DNA from: Bradyrhizobium xenonodulans
Lineage (GTDB): Bacteria > Pseudomonadota > Alphaproteobacteria > Rhizobiales > Xanthobacteraceae
NCBI RefSeq assembly: GCF_027594865.1
Contig: NZ_CP089391.1
Location: 1,208,501 to 1,272,500 of the forward strand
DNA length: 64,000 nucleotides
Reading direction: 5' to 3'
The translations under genes and the position numbers were made by a program. The notes beneath the pieces were generated by a model. The model was not told where the DNA came from. It did not search any database and was given only the letters and a program-made list of their open reading frames with translations. Of the stretch, positions 38,139 through 47,088 are shown in pieces; within the stretch, counting starts at the first letter, position 1, and each line of letters opens with the position of its first letter.

Positions 38139-39893
38139 ATGAGCATCACGGGCGAACACGCAGGCAAGCTGCACCAGCTTCGTCAGCCGACCTTTGCCGA
38201 ACTGTATTTGCCAAAGCTCGTCACCGTCTGGCGCGAGGGCTACGGCGTCGCGGATTTCCGCGCCGACGTCTTCGCCGGCCTCACGGTTGCGATCGTCGCG
38301 CTGCCGCTGTCGATGGCGATCGCGATCGCTTCTGGCGTGACGCCGGATCGCGGTCTCTATACTGCGGTCGTCGGCGGCTTCATCGCCTCGCTGCTCGGCG
38401 GCAGCCGGTTCCAGATCGGCGGGCCTGCCGGCGCGTTCATCGTATTGGTCGCAGCGACCGCGGAGCGGCACGGCGTCGATGGCGTCATCCTCGCCACCCT
38501 GATGGCGGGCCTGTTCCTGATCGCCGCGGGCCTGTTGCGGGTCGGCACCTACATCAAGTTCATTCCCTATCCCGTCACGGTCGGATTCACCGCCGGCATC
38601 GCCGTGATCATTTTTGCGAGCCAGCTTCATGATCTCGGCGGGATCACGCTGGTCGGGAAGGAGCCCAGCGAGTTTGTTCCGAAACTCGTCGCGCTCGCCG
38701 GGGGTCTGCACACCATCAATCCGTCCGCCGTCGTCGTGGCCATCGTCAGCATCGCCATCATTGCCGTCTTGCGGCGCTGGCGGCCGTCCTGGCCCGGCAT
38801 CCTGATCGCGGTCGTGCTGGCGGCGGTCGCGTGTGCTGCATTGTCGCTGCCGGTCGAGACCATCGGATCGCGCTTCGGCGGCATTCCGCGCGAATTGCCG
38901 TCGCCGGCCTTGCCGGCGTTCTCGCTTGCGAAGGTGCGGGCGGTGCTGCCCGACGCGATCTCGTTCGCACTGCTGGCGGCCATCGAATCGCTGCTGTCGG
39001 CGGTGGTGGCCGATGGCATGACCGGACGCCGCCACCGTTCCAATTGCGAACTGGTGGCACAGGGCGTCGCCAATATCGGCTCGGCGCTGTTCGGCGGCAT
39101 CTGCGTCACCGGCCTGATCGCGCGCACCGCCACCAACATCCGCGCCGGCGGGCGCGGGCCGCTGGCGGGCATGCTACATTCGGTCTTCCTGCTGCTGTTC
39201 ATGCTGATCGCAGCGCCCCTCGCCAGCTACATCCCGCTCGCCGCGCTCGCTTCCGTGCTCGTGGTGGTGGCCTGGACCATGGCGGAGAAGCACGAATTCG
39301 CGACGCTGCTGCGCTCGTCATGGGGCGACGCAATCGTGCTGCTCGCGACCTTCCTGCTCACCATCTTCCGCGACCTGACCGAAGGCATCCTGGTCGGTTT
39401 CGCGCTCGGCGCGGTGCTGTTCATCCATCGCATGGCGGAGATGACGGGCATCGAGGAGCGCTCGCCGCTGGTGGCGGACGACCGTCCCGACGACGGCAAT
39501 GGCGAGCGCGTACCTTACGATCCCGCGCTCGCGGTCGACCGCGACGTGCTGGTCTATCGCATCACCGGCGCGTTCTTCTTCGGCGCCGCGTCCGCGATCG
39601 GAAACGTGCTCGACGGCATTGCCGGCCAGCGCAAGGGTCTCGTGGTCGACTTCGCCGCGGTGCCGTTCCTGGATTCGACCGCGGCCAACGTGCTCGGCCG
39701 CGTCGCCGCCAAGGCCCACCGCCAGGGCATCCGGCTGTTCATCACGGGGGCGTCGCCCGCGGTTCGCCGTGCGCTGCTCACCCACGGCGTGACGCCGCCG
39801 CGTGCCCGCTACCGCGAGACGATCGAGCGCGCCGTCGCCGACATCAAGGGCGGCGCGGCGCGGCCCGCAGCCGACGATCCAGCCAGGACCTGA
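38139..39893 (+). CDS. SulP-family anion transporter with STAS domain
   Basis: 584 residues from ATG 38139; the TTG at 38112 would add nine residues. SulP proteins carry sulfate, bicarbonate or other anions across the inner membrane. The transmembrane region (residues about 35-420) has 'DVFAGLTVAIVALPLSMAIAIASG' and 'GPAGAFIVLV' (Sulfate_transp core), and 'ISFALLAAIESLLSAVVADGMTGRRHRSNCELVAQG', the family signature. The C-terminal STAS domain contains 'LVVDFAAVPFLDSTAANVL' with the Asp-Ser phosphoacceptor-like motif. The gene is upstream of aroE by about 90 bases and may share its transcript. Confidence 0.93.
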   Translation: MSITGEHAGKLHQLRQPTFAELYLPKLVTVWREGYGVADFRADVFAGLTVAIVALPLSMAIAIASGVTPDRGLYTAVVGGFIASLLGGSRFQIGGPAGAFIVLVAATAERHGVDGVILATLMAGLFLIAAGLLRVGTYIKFIPYPVTVGFTAGIAVIIFASQLHDLGGITLVGKEPSEFVPKLVALAGGLHTINPSAVVVAIVSIAIIAVLRRWRPSWPGILIAVVLAAVACAALSLPVETIGSRFGGIPRELPSPALPAFSLAKVRAVLPDAISFALLAAIESLLSAVVADGMTGRRHRSNCELVAQGVANIGSALFGGICVTGLIARTATNIRAGGRGPLAGMLHSVFLLLFMLIAAPLASYIPLAALASVLVVVAWTMAEKHEFATLLRSSWGDAIVLLATFLLTIFRDLTEGILVGFALGAVLFIHRMAEMTGIEERSPLVADDRPDDGNGERVPYDPALAVDRDVLVYRITGAFFFGAASAIGNVLDGIAGQRKGLVVDFAAVPFLDSTAANVLGRVAAKAHRQGIRLFITGASPAVRRALLTHGVTPPRARYRETIERAVADIKGGAARPAADDPART

Positions 39894-39984
39894 CCGCCGC
39901 CGCGACGCGACGCTCCGCGCGCTTGACAGAGCCGGCCGGACGCGAAATGGATCGCCTTCGACGCGCCCCGAAGGAAGGATCACC

Positions 39985-40818
39985 GTGACCAAGACTCCCG
40001 CAGCCTGTCTGATCGGATGGCCGGCCGCGCATTCGCGCTCGCCGCTGATCCATCATTACTGGCTGCGCACGCTCGGGATCGAGGGCGGCTATGTCATCGA
40101 GGCGGTGCCGCCCGAGGATCTCAGAGATTTCGTGCTGCGGCTGTCGCTGCGCGGCTTCGTCGGCGCCAACGTCACCATCCCGCACAAGGAGGACGTGCTG
40201 GCGCTGTCGACGCCCGACGCGCGCGCCAAGGCCGTGGGCGCTGCCAACACGCTGTGGTTCGCGGACGGCGAGCTGCGCTCGACCAATACCGACGTCGAGG
40301 GTTTCATCGGCAATCTCGATGCCGCCGCGCCCGGCTGGGACGAAGCGGAAGAGGCGCTCGTGCTCGGTGCGGGCGGCTCCTCGCGCGCGGTCGTGTTCGG
40401 CCTGCTCGAACGCGGAATCAAGCGCATCCATCTCGTCAATCGCACCATCGCGCGGGCCGAGACGCTTGCAGGACAGTTCGGATCGAACGTGCATCCCATG
40501 ACGTGGGACGCCGTCAACGACGTCCTGCCACGGGCAAAAATTCTCGCGAACACGACCTCGCTCGGCATGCACGGCCAGCCGGCACTCGATATCGACGTGG
40601 CGCGACTGCCGGAGGCCGCCGTCGTCGCCGATCTCGTCTACGTTCCCCTGGTGACGCCGCTGCTGGCGGCCGCAAAGGCGCGCGGCCTGAAGACCGCCGA
40701 CGGGCTCGGCATGCTGCTGTACCAGGCGGTGCGCGGCTTCGAGCTGTGGTTCGGCCAGCGGCCGCAGGTCACGGCCGAATTGCGCGCGCTGGTCGAAGCC
40801 GATCTCACAAAGACTTGA
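39985..40818 (+). CDS. aroE: Shikimate dehydrogenase
   Basis: 277 residues from GTG 39985, which has AAGGAAGGA nearby. It reduces 3-dehydroshikimate to shikimate with NADPH in aromatic amino acid synthesis. Substrate-binding marks are 'GWPAAHSRSPLIHHYWL' (Ser pair), 'GANVTIPHKEDVL' (catalytic Lys) and 'STNTDVEGF' (Asn, Asp). The Rossmann loop is 'VLGAGGSSRAVVFGL', followed by 'LVNRT'. Other upstream frames include an antisense shadow. This is likely the AroE used for housekeeping, but paralogous quinate/shikimate enzymes exist and this could be a YdiB-like copy. Confidence 0.92.
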   Translation: MTKTPAACLIGWPAAHSRSPLIHHYWLRTLGIEGGYVIEAVPPEDLRDFVLRLSLRGFVGANVTIPHKEDVLALSTPDARAKAVGAANTLWFADGELRSTNTDVEGFIGNLDAAAPGWDEAEEALVLGAGGSSRAVVFGLLERGIKRIHLVNRTIARAETLAGQFGSNVHPMTWDAVNDVLPRAKILANTTSLGMHGQPALDIDVARLPEAAVVADLVYVPLVTPLLAAAKARGLKTADGLGMLLYQAVRGFELWFGQRPQVTAELRALVEADLTKT

Positions 40819-40874
40819 GAGAATAGTGCGCGATCTCCGGCGTTCTCTCTTCGTGGGGACAATCGGAGACTGTC

Positions 40875-41501
40875 ATGACCATCCAACGCGCAACTTTCAC
40901 ACGTCCGCTCATCGCCGTCGCGATGGTGGCCACTTCCACTCTTTGTGCCTTCGCGCAGAAGGCGCCGGTGCCGACGCGCGTGCGCGGCACGATCGAGAGC
41001 GTCAACGGCGACACGATGCAGGTCAAGTCGCGCAGCGGCGAGGACGTCAAGCTGCATATCGCCCCTGACGTGAACGTGTCGGGGATTACAAAAATTTCAC
41101 TCGCCGACATCAAGGTCGGCTCCTTCGTCGGCGCGACGACGGTGCCGGGACCGGACGGCGGCCAGAACGCCGTCGAGGTGCATGTGTTTCCGGAAAGCAT
41201 GCGCGGCACCGGCGAGGGCTCGCGGCCCTATGACCTGAAGCCGAATTCGAGCATGACCAACGCCACCGTGTCGGACAGCGTGGTCGGCAATGACGGCCAT
41301 ACGCTGCTGGTCAAGTACAAGGACGGCGAGAAGAAGGTGTTCGTCGCCGACAGCACGCCGGTGGTGACCTTCGTGCCCGGCGACAAATCCGATCTGAAGG
41401 CCGGCGCAAAGGTGATTGCGTTCCTGAAGCCGTTGCCGGACGGCTCGTTCGAGACCAACCGCGTCAGCGTCGGCCGTGATGGTCTGACCCCGCCGATGTG
41501 A
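40875..41501 (+). CDS. Exported protein, tandem paralogue A (208 aa)
   Basis: 208 residues with a signal peptide (cleavage near 'AFA-QK'). The mature domain begins 'RVRGTIESVNGDTMQVKSRSGEDVKLHI', a small beta-barrel reminiscent of DUF5666 or OB-fold domains. It then has 'EVHVFPESMRGTGEGSRPYDLKPNSSMTNATV' and a second barrel-like half 'LVKYKDGEKKVFVADSTPVVTFVPGDKSDLKAGAKV'. The protein ends 'RVSVGRDGLTPPM'. Genomes often label this family 'metal ABC transporter permease', which is wrong: it has no membrane helices. It shares roughly half its residues, and its exact length, with the next gene. Confidence 0.75.
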   Translation: MTIQRATFTRPLIAVAMVATSTLCAFAQKAPVPTRVRGTIESVNGDTMQVKSRSGEDVKLHIAPDVNVSGITKISLADIKVGSFVGATTVPGPDGGQNAVEVHVFPESMRGTGEGSRPYDLKPNSSMTNATVSDSVVGNDGHTLLVKYKDGEKKVFVADSTPVVTFVPGDKSDLKAGAKVIAFLKPLPDGSFETNRVSVGRDGLTPPM

Positions 41502-41577
41502 TCGGCGGGACGGGGAATAGCGGCGATCGCACGGGGTTGCCGTGTTTGATCGCCGCAACGCCCTGGAGGGGACCGTC

Positions 41578-42204
41578 ATGTTGAAGCTGAATAATCTAGC
41601 GCCACGCCTTGCCGTCGCCGCATTCGTCGCCTGCATCGTGACGTCTTCCGTCCAGGCGCAACAGGCGCCGACGGTCCGCATCCGCGGCACCATCGAGAGC
41701 GTCGACGGCAACATGCTCGGCATCAAGACGCGCGAAGGCAGCGACGTGAAGGTGAAGATGACCGACAACGTCGCGGTCTTCGCCGTGGTGAAGACGCAGT
41801 TGTCGGAGATCAAGGACGGCTCCTATATCGGCGTCACCGGCATGCCCGAGCCCGACGGCACCCAGAAGGCGATCGCGGTGCATATCTTCCCGGAGAACCA
41901 GCGCGGCGCCGCCGAAGGCTTCCGGCCCTGGGACGCCCGCACAAATTCGACCATGACCAACGCCACCGTGGCGCAGACGGTCAAGGGCACCGACGGCCAG
42001 AACATCACGGTCAAGTACAAGGACGGTGAGAAGAAGGTGGTGGTGCCGCCGGACACGCCGATCGTCACCTTCATCGCCAGCGACAAGTCGGAAGTGAAGC
42101 CCGGCGCCAAGCTGATCATCTTCGGTGCGGCGAAGAAGGAGGATGGCTCGCTTGAGGCCAACCGGGTGAATGTGGGGCGGGACGGGATCACGCCGCCGAT
42201 GTGA
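41578..42204 (+). CDS. Exported protein, tandem paralogue B (208 aa)
   Basis: 208 residues from ATG 41578, with GGAGGGGACC upstream; a GTG at 41542 in the same frame lies before the site. Signal peptide ends near 'VQA-QQ'. Shared marks with paralogue A are 'RIRGTIESVDGNMLGIKTREGSDVKVKM', 'HIFPENQRGAAEGFRPWD', 'NSTMTNATVAQTV', 'KYKDGEKKVVVPPDTPIVTF' and the identical ending 'GRDG-T-PPM'. The two genes are 76 bases apart and presumably cotranscribed. Location is probably periplasm; function unknown. Confidence 0.75.
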   Translation: MLKLNNLAPRLAVAAFVACIVTSSVQAQQAPTVRIRGTIESVDGNMLGIKTREGSDVKVKMTDNVAVFAVVKTQLSEIKDGSYIGVTGMPEPDGTQKAIAVHIFPENQRGAAEGFRPWDARTNSTMTNATVAQTVKGTDGQNITVKYKDGEKKVVVPPDTPIVTFIASDKSEVKPGAKLIIFGAAKKEDGSLEANRVNVGRDGITPPM

Positions 42205-42224
42205 GCGATCGAGCGCTGAACTCA

Positions 42225-42311
42225 TAGGGTGGGCAAAGGCGCACTTGCGCCGTGCCCACCACTTTCCTGCGTTTCGCGAAATTGGTGGGCACGCTCCGCT
42301 TTGCCCACCCT
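42225..42311. repeat. Intergenic repeat, family 'TAGGGTGGGCAAAG...GTGCCCACC...GGTGGGCAC...CTTTGCCCACCCT'
   Basis: Outer arms agggtgggcaaa / tttgcccaccct and inner arms gtgcccacca / tggtgggcac. The other copy is at 45351-45444. It lies between convergent genes and could serve as a bidirectional terminator-like structure. Confidence 0.85.
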
Positions 42312-42329
42312 GCGGCACCGCTGCTGCGG

Positions 42330-43466
42330 CTACATCGCAATGATGTGGTCGTCGATCTCGTCGATCGTGTTGACGCCGCACAGGCCCATGGTGGTGAGCA
42401 GCTCTTTCTGGATGATGTCGATCGCCTTGGCGACGCCGGCCTGGCCGCCGGCGCCGAGGCCGTAGGCGTAGGCGCGGCCGATCATGCAGGACTTTGCGCC
42501 GAGCGCGAGCGCGCGCATCACGTCCTGGCCGGAGCGGATGCCGCCGTCGAACATGACCTCCATCTTGTCGCCGACCGCGTCCGCAATCTCGGGCAGCACC
42601 TCGATCGAGGACGGCGCGCCGTCGAGCTGACGGCCGCCATGGTTGGAGACGACCAGCGCCTGCGCGCCGGTCTTGGCGGCTTCCTCGGCGTCCTCGACGT
42701 CCAGAATGCCCTTGATGATGAGCTTGCCCGGCCAGATGCTGCGGACCCATTCGACGTCCTTCCAGCTCAAGGACGTGTCGAACTGCGAGGCGGTCCACTC
42801 GGCGAGGCGGTTGAGGTCCTCGGTGTTCTTCACGTGGCCGGCGATGTTACCGAAGGTGCGGCGCTTGCCTTGCAGCACGCCGGAGACCCAGGCGGGCTTG
42901 CTGGCGAAATCCAAGAGTTTCGACAGCGACCATTCCGGCGGCACCGTCATGCCGTTCTTGATGTCGGCATGGCGCTGGCCGATCACCTGGAGGTCGACGG
43001 TGAGCACTAGCGCGCTGCACTTCGCCGCCATCGCGCGCTGAATCAATTCCTTGATGAAGCCGCGGTCCTTCATCACGTAGAGCTGGAACCAGAACGGCTT
43101 CTCGACATTGGCGGCGATGTCCTCGATCGAGCAGATCGACATCGTCGATTGCGTGAACGGGATGCCGGCGGCCTGCGCGGCGCGGCAGGCGTGGATCTCG
43201 CCGTCGCCATGCTGCATGCCGAGCAGGCCGACCGGCGCGAGCATCAGCGGCATGGTCGAGCGCTCGCCGAGAATCGTGGTCGAGGTGTCGCGCCTGGAGA
43301 CGTCGACCAGGATGCGCTGGCGGAATTTTATTGCCTGCATGTCCTCGCGGTTGGCGCGCAGCGTTTCCTCGGCATAGGAGCCGCGGTCGCAATAGTCGAA
43401 GAACGCTTTCGGCACGCGCCGCTGATGCAGCGTGCGAAGGTCGTCGATACAGGTGATATGCTTCAT
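42330..43466 (-). CDS. lldD: FMN-dependent L-lactate dehydrogenase (quinone type)
   Basis: 378 residues, preceded by GGGGGAA. Alpha-hydroxyacid oxidoreductases of this TIM-barrel family oxidise L-lactate to pyruvate, passing electrons to quinones at the inner membrane face. The catalytic residues are His276 and Arg279 in 'SNHGGRQLDGAPSS', with Lys252 ('IIKGI') for FMN and Tyr130 in 'FWFQLYVMKDRG'. The N-terminus 'KAFFDYCDRGSYAEET' departs somewhat from the 'FDYIDGGA' consensus, so another 2-hydroxy acid such as glycolate or mandelate is possible. It is monocistronic; a lactate permease lies elsewhere in the window. Confidence 0.92.
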   Translation of the reverse strand: MKHITCIDDLRTLHQRRVPKAFFDYCDRGSYAEETLRANREDMQAIKFRQRILVDVSRRDTSTTILGERSTMPLMLAPVGLLGMQHGDGEIHACRAAQAAGIPFTQSTMSICSIEDIAANVEKPFWFQLYVMKDRGFIKELIQRAMAAKCSALVLTVDLQVIGQRHADIKNGMTVPPEWSLSKLLDFASKPAWVSGVLQGKRRTFGNIAGHVKNTEDLNRLAEWTASQFDTSLSWKDVEWVRSIWPGKLIIKGILDVEDAEEAAKTGAQALVVSNHGGRQLDGAPSSIEVLPEIADAVGDKMEVMFDGGIRSGQDVMRALALGAKSCMIGRAYAYGLGAGGQAGVAKAIDIIQKELLTTMGLCGVNTIDEIDDHIIAM

Positions 43467-43559
43467 GAACGTTCCCCCGGCCCGTCTTGTCTCAAGAGTC
43501 TTGCATCAGAAGATTGAGTGGTCATCTAGCATGGTTGGATGCACAGCCAAATCGTTTGA

Positions 43560-43739
<180 letters not shown>

Positions 43740-43957
43740 GTCGGGTTCCGCACCGTTCCCCGGCATCAGGTGGAAATATAACGTTAACAATGAGTTAGCG
43801 GCGCGCGCTGTCCCCGGTTCCGTAATGATTCATCATATTTTTTGAAGCCAAGTTAGCCGCGATGGCTTTATAACAACTCAGCAAATCAGGGATGCGGGGC
43901 CCGCCCGGGCACCCGGAGGTTGTCGTGGGGATTCCTGGTTGTTGCTCGGGGGACGAT

Positions 43958-45301
43958 ATGAGCCGCAAATATTTCGGGACGGACGGGATTCGGGGCCGCG
44001 CCAACGGACTGATCACGCCGGAGCTCGCGCTCAAGGTCGGCCAGGCCGCAGGCCTTGCGTTTCAGCGTGGTGACCACCGCCACCGGGTCGTGATCGGCAA
44101 GGACACGCGCCTGTCCGGCTACATGATCGAATACGCGATGGTCGCGGGCTTCACCTCCGTCGGCATGGACGTGCTGCTGGTCGGCCCGATGCCCACGCCG
44201 GCGGTCGCGATGCTGACCAAGTCGATGCGCGCCGATCTCGGCGTGATGATCTCGGCCTCGCACAATCTGTTCGAGGACAACGGCATCAAGCTGTTCGGCC
44301 CGCAAGGCTTCAAGCTGTCCGACGACGTCGAGAAGCAGATCGAGCAGTTGCTCGACGAGCCGATCGACAAGCGTCTCGCACAAAGTGCGAGTCTCGGCCG
44401 CGCCCGCCGTATCGACGGCGTGCACGACCGCTACATCGAATTCGCCAAGCGCACGCTGCCGCGCGACCTCTCGCTCGACGGCCTGCGCGTCGTGATCGAT
44501 TGCGCCAATGGCGCCGCCTACAAGGTGGTGCCGGAAGCGCTGTGGGAGCTGGGCGCCGACGTCGTACCGATCGGCGTCGAGCCCGACGGCTTCAACATCA
44601 ACAAGGATTGCGGTTCGACCTCGCCGGAGGCGCTGTCGCGGAAGGTGCGCGAGATGCGCGCCGACATCGGCATTGCGCTCGATGGTGACGCCGACCGCGT
44701 CATCCTGGTCGACGAGCGCGGCCATGTCGTCGACGGCGACCAGCTGCTGGCGGTGATCGCGCAGAGCTGGAAGGAAGACGGCCGCCTCTCGCGTCCCGGC
44801 ATCGTCGCCACCGTGATGTCCAATCTCGGCCTCGAGCGTTTCCTCAAGGGGCAGGGGCTTGATCTCGTGCGCACGCCGGTCGGCGATCGCTACGTGCTCG
44901 AGCAGATGCTGAGCGGCGGCTACAATCTCGGCGGCGAGCAGTCCGGTCACATCATCCTCTCCGACTACGCCACCACCGGCGACGGCTTCGTCGCCGCACT
45001 TCAGGTGCTGGCCGTGGTGCAGAAGTCGCGCCGGCCGGTGTCGGAAGTCTGCCACCGCTTCGACCCGCTGCCGCAGATCCTCAAGAACGTCCGCCACAAG
45101 GGCGGCAAGCCGCTCGACGATTCCGACGTCAAGTCGGCGATCTCGGACGGCGAGAAGCGCCTCAACGGCCACGGCCGCTTGCTGATCCGCTCGTCGGGCA
45201 CCGAGCCGGTGATCCGCGTCATGGGCGAGGGCGAGGACCGCATCCTGGTCGAGGACGTCGTCGACACCATCGTCTCCGCGCTCGGGCACGCGGCGGCTTG
45301 A
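43958..45301 (+). CDS. glmM: Phosphoglucosamine mutase
   Basis: 447 residues from ATG 43958 (GGGGGACG upstream). It converts glucosamine-6-phosphate to glucosamine-1-phosphate for UDP-GlcNAc, hence for peptidoglycan and lipopolysaccharide. The active-site Ser is Ser101 in '[15 protein letters not shown]'; the metal loop is '[12 protein letters not shown]'; the sugar loop is 'GEQSGHIIL'; and the phosphate-binding loop at the C-terminus is '[12 protein letters not shown]'. The start '[16 protein letters not shown]' is standard. A 218-base leader upstream contains a GC-rich hairpin and a CtrA-like motif at 43784-43798. Confidence 0.98.
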   Translation: MSRKYFGTDGIRGRANGLITPELALKVGQAAGLAFQRGDHRHRVVIGKDTRLSGYMIEYAMVAGFTSVGMDVLLVGPMPTPAVAMLTKSMRADLGVMISASHNLFEDNGIKLFGPQGFKLSDDVEKQIEQLLDEPIDKRLAQSASLGRARRIDGVHDRYIEFAKRTLPRDLSLDGLRVVIDCANGAAYKVVPEALWELGADVVPIGVEPDGFNINKDCGSTSPEALSRKVREMRADIGIALDGDADRVILVDERGHVVDGDQLLAVIAQSWKEDGRLSRPGIVATVMSNLGLERFLKGQGLDLVRTPVGDRYVLEQMLSGGYNLGGEQSGHIILSDYATTGDGFVAALQVLAVVQKSRRPVSEVCHRFDPLPQILKNVRHKGGKPLDDSDVKSAISDGEKRLNGHGRLLIRSSGTEPVIRVMGEGEDRILVEDVVDTIVSALGHAAA

Positions 45302-45350
45302 GGTTTTCAAGCGCGAGCGGCGTGGGGTGATCTCACCCCACGTGCAGTAT

Positions 45351-45444
45351 CGTAGGGTGGGCAAAGCGCAGCGTGCCCACGCGTCCGTCGCCATATCGGA
45401 AAGATGGTGGGCACGGCGCAAGGGCGCCTTTGCCCACCCTACGA
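45351..45444. repeat. Intergenic repeat (same family as 42225-42311)
   Basis: cgtagggtgggcaaag...gcgtgcccac...gtgggcacg...ctttgcccaccctacg, near-perfect outer arms of about 16 bases. A separate perfect palindrome, cgtggggtga-tc-tcaccccacg, lies just before it at 45321-45342, right after glmM. Confidence 0.85.
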
Positions 45445-45555
45445 TTCCGGACTCGCTGAGCTGCGCATCCCAGCCATAAGCGATTGGCGGTGGTTCCGTC
45501 GCCGCTGGCATCGTAATCAGCAGGTCGCGGCAATCTGCCGCGCCGGGATGCTGCA

Positions 45556-46803
45556 TTGAACAAGCCTGTCGTCGTCTCAGAGGAAACGCTGACCGAGCCC
45601 GTCGTCGTCGCCGAGGTTGCACCCGCCGCCAAGGCTGCGGGCCCCGCTTATATCGTGCTCGCCGGCATCAGCGTCTCGCACTTCCTCAACGACACCATGC
45701 AGTCGCTGATCGCCTCGGTGTATCCGATCCTGAAGGACACCTACGCGCTCGACTTCGCGCAGATCGGCATGATCACGCTGGCCTTCCAGTTCACGGCCTC
45801 GCTGCTTCAGCCGGTGGTCGGGCACTACACCGACAAGAAGGCGCAGCCTTATTCGCTGGCGATCGGCATGGCCTCGACCTTCTTCGGCCTGCTGCTGCTC
45901 AGCGTCGCCCACCAATATCTGATCATCCTCGTTGCGGCGGCCTTCGTCGGCCTCGGCTCGGCGGTGTTTCACCCGGAGTCGGCGCGCATCGCGCGGCTCG
46001 CCTCCGGCGGCCGCTACGGTTTTGCCCAATCGGTGTTCCAGCTCGGCGGCAGTTTCGGCACCTCGATGGGACCGGTGCTCGCGGCGCTGATCGTGGTGCC
46101 GTTCGGGCAGGGCAGCATCGCCTGGTTCTCCTCGATCGCGTTCCTCGCGATTGTCATCCTCTGGCGCATCGGCCGCTGGTACGCGCCGCAGATCAAGGCG
46201 AAGAAGACGGTCGCGGTTCAGGCCCATCCTGATGCGCCGAGCTCGCGCCGCGTGACGGTCGCGCTGCTCGTGCTCATCGCGCTCCTGTTCTCCAAGCAGC
46301 TCTACGTCTCCAGCCTGTCGAGCTACTACATCTTCTATCTGATCGACCGCTTCGGCGTGTCGACGCAGGCGGCGCAGATCTATCTCTTCATCTTCCTTGC
46401 GGCGAACGCGGTCGGCGCGTTCCTCGGCGGACCGCTGGGTGATCGCTTCGGCCGCAAGATCGTGATCTGGATCTCGATCCTGGGCGCGCTGCCGTTCACC
46501 CTGGCGCTGCCCTATGCCGGGCTCTATGCGAGCGCTGTCCTGTCCGTGATCATCGGCCTGATCATCTCCTCGACGACGTCGTCGATCATCGTGTTCGCGC
46601 AGGAGCTGGTGCCGCACCGCTTCGGCATGATCTCCGGCGTTTTCTTCGGCGTCGCCTTCGGCATCGGCGGCCTGGGCGCCGCCGTGCTCGGCAAGCTCGC
46701 CGACCACACCTCGATCGCGTTCGTCTATCAGGTCTGCGCTTACCTGCCGGCGATCGGGCTGCTCGCGGTGTTCCTGCCCAAGCTGCCGCGGCACGCGCGT
46801 TAA
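45556..46803 (+). CDS. MFS transporter, fosmidomycin-resistance (Fsr) type
   Basis: 415 residues from TTG 45556; no ATG occurs before the first membrane helix. About 12 helices are visible. 'SVSHFLNDTMQSLIASVYPILKD' and 'LLQPVVGHYTDKK' are typical of Fsr proteins, as is 'GSAVFHPESARIARLASGGRYGFAQSVFQLGGSFGTSMGP'. The family pumps fosmidomycin and perhaps other small phosphonates or natural substrates out of the cell. The N-terminal 30 residues are Val/Ala/Glu-rich and disordered. The proximity to glmM is probably coincidental. Confidence 0.9.
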   Translation: MNKPVVVSEETLTEPVVVAEVAPAAKAAGPAYIVLAGISVSHFLNDTMQSLIASVYPILKDTYALDFAQIGMITLAFQFTASLLQPVVGHYTDKKAQPYSLAIGMASTFFGLLLLSVAHQYLIILVAAAFVGLGSAVFHPESARIARLASGGRYGFAQSVFQLGGSFGTSMGPVLAALIVVPFGQGSIAWFSSIAFLAIVILWRIGRWYAPQIKAKKTVAVQAHPDAPSSRRVTVALLVLIALLFSKQLYVSSLSSYYIFYLIDRFGVSTQAAQIYLFIFLAANAVGAFLGGPLGDRFGRKIVIWISILGALPFTLALPYAGLYASAVLSVIIGLIISSTTSSIIVFAQELVPHRFGMISGVFFGVAFGIGGLGAAVLGKLADHTSIAFVYQVCAYLPAIGLLAVFLPKLPRHAR

Positions 46804-46857
46804 CACTTCCTCATTTGTTGCGCTGCAGCTTCATACATCGTTAGCAATTGCGGCGGC

Positions 46858-46909
46858 AAAGCGTTTTCCAGCGAAGTGGACGCCGGTTCGCGTCGAGAAA
46901 ACGCGTCAA
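46858..46909. repeat. Intergenic repeat, family 'AAAGCGTTTTCCAGCGAAGTGGACGCCGGTTCGCGT...GAAAACGCG'
   Basis: Arms cgttttcc and gaaaacg enclose ccagcgaagtgg and cgccggttcgcg; this is a very common short element type in Rhizobiales intergenic DNA. Confidence 0.65.
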
Positions 46910-46992
46910 ATCGAAAATCACCGACGCATTTTTGCAACGCTTCGGCCGCATCCGCGTGTGCTGTCAGAAAAAATCAACCTTAAAAATTAGGG

Positions 46993-47007
46993 TTAAGTGG
47001 CGCTTAA
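46993..47007. promoter_or_regulatory. Candidate CtrA binding box
   Basis: TTAA-GTGGCGC-TTAA: both half-sites perfect and the 7-bp spacing correct, 82-96 bases upstream of an outer-membrane protein gene, a typical promoter position for CtrA regulation. Confidence 0.5.
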
Positions 47008-47088
47008 ACATTTGGTGCGATCGTCCCCCGTGAGTTTCCAGAACGTGAGGCCTGCGTATTTGCCTCACCGGCCAAAAGGACGAAGCCA

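Noticed and set aside
43784..43798. TTAA-CAATGAG-TTAG, a near-CtrA box upstream of glmM.
   Set aside because: One mismatch, 160 bases from the start and directly behind the small gene at 43572; weaker than the other two candidates, so not listed as a site.
45321..45342. Perfect palindrome cgtggggtga-tc-tcaccccacg after glmM, considered as a terminator.
   Set aside because: A 2-base loop and no T-run make a Rho-independent terminator unlikely; noted under the neighbouring repeat.
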